Shown in pieces: positions 60,800 to 64,000 of a stretch of DNA of 64,000 nt. The first letter of the stretch is position 1. Every line of letters begins with the position of its first letter. The stretch comes from CAYYFX01 sp046330135 (lineage in GTDB: Bacteria; ARS69): positions 682,001-746,000 of the forward strand of contig JAXLTI010000004.1 of assembly GCA_046330135.1 (NCBI GenBank), given 5' to 3'. The notes under the pieces were generated by a model, which saw only the letters and a program-made list of their open reading frames with translations, did not search any database and was not told where the DNA came from. Made by a program: the position numbers and the translations under genes.

Positions 60800-62053
60800 C
60801 TACGACCTCTCCTCCCACACGCGGCACAGGTGCACGATCGTCTCGACGGCCTTCTCCATGTCCTGCACGGAGACCCACTCCAGCCGCGAGTGGAAGTTCT
60901 GCTCGCCGGCGAAGATGTTCGGCGTGGGCAGCCCCATGAAGCTGAGGCGCGAGCCGTCCGTGCCGCCGCGAATCGAAGTCTCACGCACCTCGAGCCCCGC
61001 GCGACGAATGGCCTCCCGCGCGTTCTCCACGACCAGCGGGTAGCGGTCGAGGACCTCCTTCATGTTGCGGTAGGACTCGGTCACCTTCACGGAGACGGTG
61101 CTGCCCGGCCAGGCCGCGGCGGCCTGGCGCGCGCGATCCTCCACCATGGCTTCCTTCTCCTCGAGGCGCGCGGTCACGAAGTCCCGGATGATGAACTTCA
61201 CGCTGGCCGTCTCCACGCCGCCCTCCATCACGTAGGGATGGACGAAGCCGTCGCGCCCGTCCGTGTTCTCCGGGCACAGCGTGTCCTTCGGCAGGCGATT
61301 CACGAAGTCCGCGGCCACCTTGAGGGCGTTGATCATCTTGCCCTTCGCGAAGCCCGGGTGCGTGTTGAACCCCTGGAACGTGATCACCATGGAGTCCGCG
61401 GAGAACGACTCGCTCTCCAGCTCGCCGCGCTCCCCGCCGTCCATCGTGTAGGCGCAGAAGGCGCCGAACTTGGCCACGTCGAAGTGCTCGGTGCCGCGGC
61501 CGACCTCCTCGTCCGGCGTGAACGCGATCCGCACCGCGCCGTGCGGGATCCCCCGATCATGCATGAGATGCTCCGCCGCCGTCACGATCGCCGCCACGCC
61601 CGCCTTGTTGTCGGCCCCCAGCAGCGTGGTGCCCGACGCCGTGACGATGTCGTTCCCGAGCTGCTCGCGAAGCGCGGGGATCTCCGACGCGCGAAGGACC
61701 GCCGCCGGATCGTCCGGCAGCACGATGTCCTCGCCCTGCCAGTTTCGGTGGACGATCGGCTTCACGCCGGCCCCGCTCGCCTCCGGGGAGGTGTCCACGT
61801 GCGCGATGAACCCGATCACCGGCACCTTCGTCTTGCGGGTGGTGGCGGGAATCGTGGCCATCACGTAGCCGTGCTCGTCGCGCGCGGCGTCCTTCAACCC
61901 CATCGCCCGCAGCTCCTCCACGAGCAGATCCAGCAAGACGAGCTGCTTCGCGGTGCTGGGATAGGTGGGCGCGTCTTCCACGGACTGGGTGTCGTAGGTG
62001 ACGTAGCGCAGGAAGCGTTGAAGGACGCCGGTCCGGAGTCGTGTGTCGGGCAC
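60800..62053 (-). CDS. pepT: Peptidase T (tripeptide aminopeptidase)
   Basis: A 417-residue M20B peptidase that removes N-terminal residues from tripeptides with two Zn2+. Ligands and motifs are present: GFIAHVDTSPEASG (His, then Asp), LLGADNKAGVAAIV (bridging Asp), FTPDEEVGRGT (Glu-Glu), YTMDGGERGELESESF (Asp) and EQNFHSRLEWV (His). Dimerisation lid with FNTHPGFAKGKMINA. The GTG at 62053 gives the usual length; a longer reading upstream adds low-complexity sequence. Confidence 0.95.
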   Translation of the reverse strand: MPDTRLRTGVLQRFLRYVTYDTQSVEDAPTYPSTAKQLVLLDLLVEELRAMGLKDAARDEHGYVMATIPATTRKTKVPVIGFIAHVDTSPEASGAGVKPIVHRNWQGEDIVLPDDPAAVLRASEIPALREQLGNDIVTASGTTLLGADNKAGVAAIVTAAEHLMHDRGIPHGAVRIAFTPDEEVGRGTEHFDVAKFGAFCAYTMDGGERGELESESFSADSMVITFQGFNTHPGFAKGKMINALKVAADFVNRLPKDTLCPENTDGRDGFVHPYVMEGGVETASVKFIIRDFVTARLEEKEAMVEDRARQAAAAWPGSTVSVKVTESYRNMKEVLDRYPLVVENAREAIRRAGLEVRETSIRGGTDGSRLSFMGLPTPNIFAGEQNFHSRLEWVSVQDMEKAVETIVHLCRVWEERS

Positions 62054-62205
62054 GGGAACCTCCCGAGAGAATGGCGGGGGAAGGAGTATACCGCCGCCTC
62101 TTCCTCTCGTGGGGTCCGGCGGATCGCCCCGCGGCTCCCACGGGCAGAGCCGAGCGCCCGTGGCCTCGGGGCCGCAGCCGCAGGCGGAGCCCCGTCCCGC
62201 CGCGA

Positions 62206-62234
62206 TTGACATGCTTAGCCCCTAAGCATATCCT
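62206..62234 (+). promoter_or_regulatory. Leaderless promoter with palindromic operator
   Basis: TTGACA (62206-62211), 17 bp and TATCCT (62229-62234). The spacer is exactly TGCTTAG-CCC-CTAAGCA, a perfect dyad (8-bp arms with the outer A/T). The ATG at 62242 is 7 bp past the -10, so the transcript should begin at the start codon. Autoregulation by the first gene product is expected for a toxin-antitoxin pair. Confidence 0.7.
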
Positions 62235-62241
62235 ATGATCC

Positions 62242-62697
62242 ATGAAGCTCCCGAGGGCGGTCCTGGAGCGCTTCCGGCAGCACGGAAGGGCCGGCGGGCG
62301 CGCGCGGGCGAAGCGCATGAGCCCTGCGGCACGGACATCGGTCGCTCGCCGCGCGGCGCTGCGGCGGTGGACACAGGTTCGCTTCGGGGAGTCCAGCTTC
62401 GAGGCTCTCGGTCTTCCCGGCGGCCACCTTATCGACGCCGGCCTCTCGGACCTCTCCTCCTCGGTAGAATCCGTCGAGAGTCTGCTCGTGTCGCTCGCGG
62501 CGCCTCGGCTCCGCCGCGAAGGGGTGCCCGTGCCGAAGGAGATCCTCTCCGATCCGGAAGAGCGGCTCTACCGGCGGCTCGAGCGCACTTCCGGCGACTT
62601 GGCTCACCATCGGTACTTGGCGTACCTGAGGCAGGCGGCGTCGTTCGCGGACGCGTGCCGGCTGGCCCGGCGCGATCGGGGCCGCCGTGCGGCATGA
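62242..62697 (+). CDS. Basic antitoxin-like protein of nucleotidyltransferase pair
   Basis: A 151-residue protein, N-terminus rich in Arg/Ala (RAGGRARAKRMSPAARTSVARRAALRRW) as in DNA-binding antitoxins; the C-terminal half is helical. Preceded by a promoter with palindromic operator and followed with 11-bp overlap by a nucleotidyltransferase gene. Not recognised as a named family; toxin-antitoxin role inferred from context. Confidence 0.6.
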   Translation: MKLPRAVLERFRQHGRAGGRARAKRMSPAARTSVARRAALRRWTQVRFGESSFEALGLPGGHLIDAGLSDLSSSVESVESLLVSLAAPRLRREGVPVPKEILSDPEERLYRRLERTSGDLAHHRYLAYLRQAASFADACRLARRDRGRRAA

Positions 62698-63217
62698 GCT
62701 CACGCGCGATCGACTTCGCGCCCTCATGCAGGAGATCGCGAAGACGGCTCCACGGAAAGGCCTGTATCGCGTGTACCTCGTGGGCGGCGGCACGGCGGTC
62801 TATGCCGGCTGGCGGCCTGCTTCCATCGACGCGGATCTCTTCTCCGATCAGGAAGAAGTCTTCCGGGAGATCCAGCGCATCAAGGAACGCCTGCAGGTGA
62901 ACGTGGAGTTCGCGCGGCCCGAGCACTTCGTTCCCGGGCTTCCCGGCAGCGCGGATCGCCACGTGCTCCTCGAGACGATCGGTCCCGTCAGCTTCTACCA
63001 CTACGACCCGTACACGCAGGTCCTGGCGAAGGTGGTGCGCGGATTCGGTCGCGACGTGGAGGATGCCGGGCACTTCCTCCGCAGCGGGATGGTGGAGCCG
63101 GGGCGCCTGCGGACCTTGGTGGCCCAGATTCCCGAGTCCTCGTACGCGCGATACCCGAGCCTGTCGCGGGCCGCGGTCGCCTCCGCCGTGGAGAGCTTCC
63201 TGTCGAGCGTCGCATAG
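62687..63217 (+). CDS. DUF6036-like nucleotidyltransferase
   Basis: A 176-residue protein with YLVGGGTAVYAGWRPASIDADLFS, the GG-turn then DxD signature of the nucleotidyltransferase superfamily, and a third acidic strand region near NVEFARPEHF; the C-terminal third is helical. Partner of the preceding basic protein in a likely type IV-style toxin-antitoxin pair. GTG 62687; the ATG at 62694 is out of frame. Confidence 0.78.
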   Translation: MRHELTRDRLRALMQEIAKTAPRKGLYRVYLVGGGTAVYAGWRPASIDADLFSDQEEVFREIQRIKERLQVNVEFARPEHFVPGLPGSADRHVLLETIGPVSFYHYDPYTQVLAKVVRGFGRDVEDAGHFLRSGMVEPGRLRTLVAQIPESSYARYPSLSRAAVASAVESFLSSVA

Positions 63218-63349
63218 CGTCCTCGCAGACCTCCCGGGGCTCCTGCTAGGATCTTGTCGACCGGCGAGCCCGCCGAATTCGCCGAAGCCTGGGACGAGGG
63301 ACCTCTCGGGACGCTCGATCCGGCCGCGGCGCCGCTCCCGGGTGGAACC

Positions 63350-63652
63350 ATGACCCCTGACGAAGCCGAGCGGCTGGTTCGCCGCTTCTACGAAGAGATC
63401 CTCAACACCGGGTGCACCGATCGCATCGCGGACTTCGTTGCCGCGGACTGCGTGGAGAGCGACGGTGAGACGCGCGTCCCGAGCGGCGTGGACGGCATGG
63501 CGCAGCACGTCCGCGGCGTGCGCGAGGTCTACCCGGATCTGCACATCGCCATCGAGCGACAGATCGCGGAGGGCGAGTGGGTGGTCTCGTTGCGCTGCGC
63601 GTCGTGGGGTAGCGGCGGCACATGCTCGACGGAAGGAGGCTTCCCGAAATGA
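63350..63652 (+). CDS. Short SnoaL/ester-cyclase-like protein
   Basis: A 100-residue protein beginning like SnoaL-type polyketide or ester cyclases (DEAERLVRRFYEEILNTG, VAADCVESDGETR, GVDGMAQHVRGVREVYPDLHIAIERQIAEGEWVVS) but ending about 30 residues early, in CASWGSGGTC rather than the family RGTHxGxxxGxxPTG strand. Either truncated or frameshifted; the stop overlaps the next ATG (ATGA), which argues the end is used. ATG 63350 fits the fold start. Confidence 0.55.
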   Translation: MTPDEAERLVRRFYEEILNTGCTDRIADFVAADCVESDGETRVPSGVDGMAQHVRGVREVYPDLHIAIERQIAEGEWVVSLRCASWGSGGTCSTEGGFPK

Positions 63653-64000
63653 CGAAGCTCAAGGGAGCCCCGGTCTTTCCACTGAAGGAAAGGCCGTGGA
63701 CCAATGACTGGATGACGCAGGCGGACCCGAAGAAGAGGAGCAGCTCGTTCGGCTCGAGTCGCGGCGAGCGTACGCACGCGGGGTGCGATCTGCACGTCGC
63801 CTCGGGCACCGAAGTGGTCGCGGTGGCCGGCGGCACGGTCACGGACGTCAGCAAGGGGTTCCCCGGGAACTCCCAGGCGATCGAAGTGAAGCACGACGGC
63901 TTCATCGCTCTCTACGGCGAAGTGGTGCCCGCGAGCGGCGTGATGCGCGGAAAGGCCCTGAAGCAGTCCGACGTGATCGCCACCGTGGCGAACCAGGGGC
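63649..64000 (+). CDS. M23-family metallopeptidase, N-terminal part
   Basis: The first 117 residues of a protein running off the right edge. After a short lead-in, GERTHAGCDLHVASGTEVVAVAGGTVTDV gives the LytM-type HxxxD zinc motif (HAGCD) and the Lys/Gly-rich beta hairpin; the second HxH lies beyond the window. Members cut peptidoglycan cross-links or, when inactive, activate amidases. There is no signal peptide in the first 20 residues, which is odd for this family. The start overlaps the SnoaL-like stop. Confidence 0.8.
   Translation, partial: MTKLKGAPVFPLKERPWTNDWMTQADPKKRSSSFGSSRGERTHAGCDLHVASGTEVVAVAGGTVTDVSKGFPGNSQAIEVKHDGFIALYGEVVPASGVMRGKALKQSDVIATVANQG

Overview
The window is a high-GC (roughly 70%), gene-dense bacterial chromosome segment with no rRNA, tRNA, CRISPR array, transposase or phage module that I can recognise. 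Diderm envelope genes (an LptD-like barrel, Wzx/Wzy/Wzz polysaccharide export, an SLBB export protein), a PorY/PorX-like two-component pair and a secreted beta-helix protein with an FlgD/type A sorting-like C-terminal domain point to the FCB side of the tree. A Candidatus Eisenbacteria or Gemmatimonadota-like lineage is my best inference. Many genes start with GTG or TTG and overlap by 4 bp (ATGA/GTGA), so most are in tight operons. Readable promoters follow TTGAC(A/C/G)-N17/18-TANNNT, with several -10 boxes reading TAGNNT.

Layout. 1-5.4 kb: the end of pyrE, DoxX, a CPBP protease, a TPR membrane protein and two small unknowns. 5.4-9 kb: ugd, rfbB, a YhbY protein and an SDR. 9.5-22 kb: a polysaccharide locus, with a leftward arm (unknown secreted protein, GT4, GT2) and a rightward arm (SLBB, Wzz, Wzx, Wzy, two GT4). 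22-27 kb: acyl-CoA dehydrogenase, free methionine sulfoxide reductase, a GT39-like membrane protein, YqeY, and two of three copies of an unusual hairpin repeat. 27-30 kb: UDP-xylose synthase, an epimerase and a WecA-like initiating transferase. 30-39 kb: a HemC-like protein without catalytic residues, a histidine kinase, a PorX-like regulator, then tsaE-tsaB-rimI-punA-accD-folC. 39-45 kb: ABC ATPase, LptD and PilT. 45-51 kb: a HEPN/MNT pair, secreted proteins, an AI-2E family permease and a thioredoxin-like protein. 51-58 kb: a PLP enzyme, a DUF1611 protein, a PP-loop/creatininase fusion and an enolase-superfamily epimerase, interrupted by a nucleotidyltransferase pair. 58-64 kb: a lipoprotein, an ArsR-SRPBCC-NTF2 operon, peptidase T, another nucleotidyltransferase pair, a short SnoaL-like protein and the start of an M23 peptidase.

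How genes work together. Ugd and UXS together make UDP-glucuronate and UDP-xylose, and RfbB makes a 4-keto-6-deoxy sugar; these probably feed the glycosyltransferases, flippase, polymerase and export proteins. The most novel items are the 51-58 kb gene set, which may act on acidic amino acids such as D-glutamate; the degenerate HemC homologue 6 bp upstream of the PorY/PorX-like pair; and the three-copy foldback repeat with a conserved core and differing but self-complementary arms.
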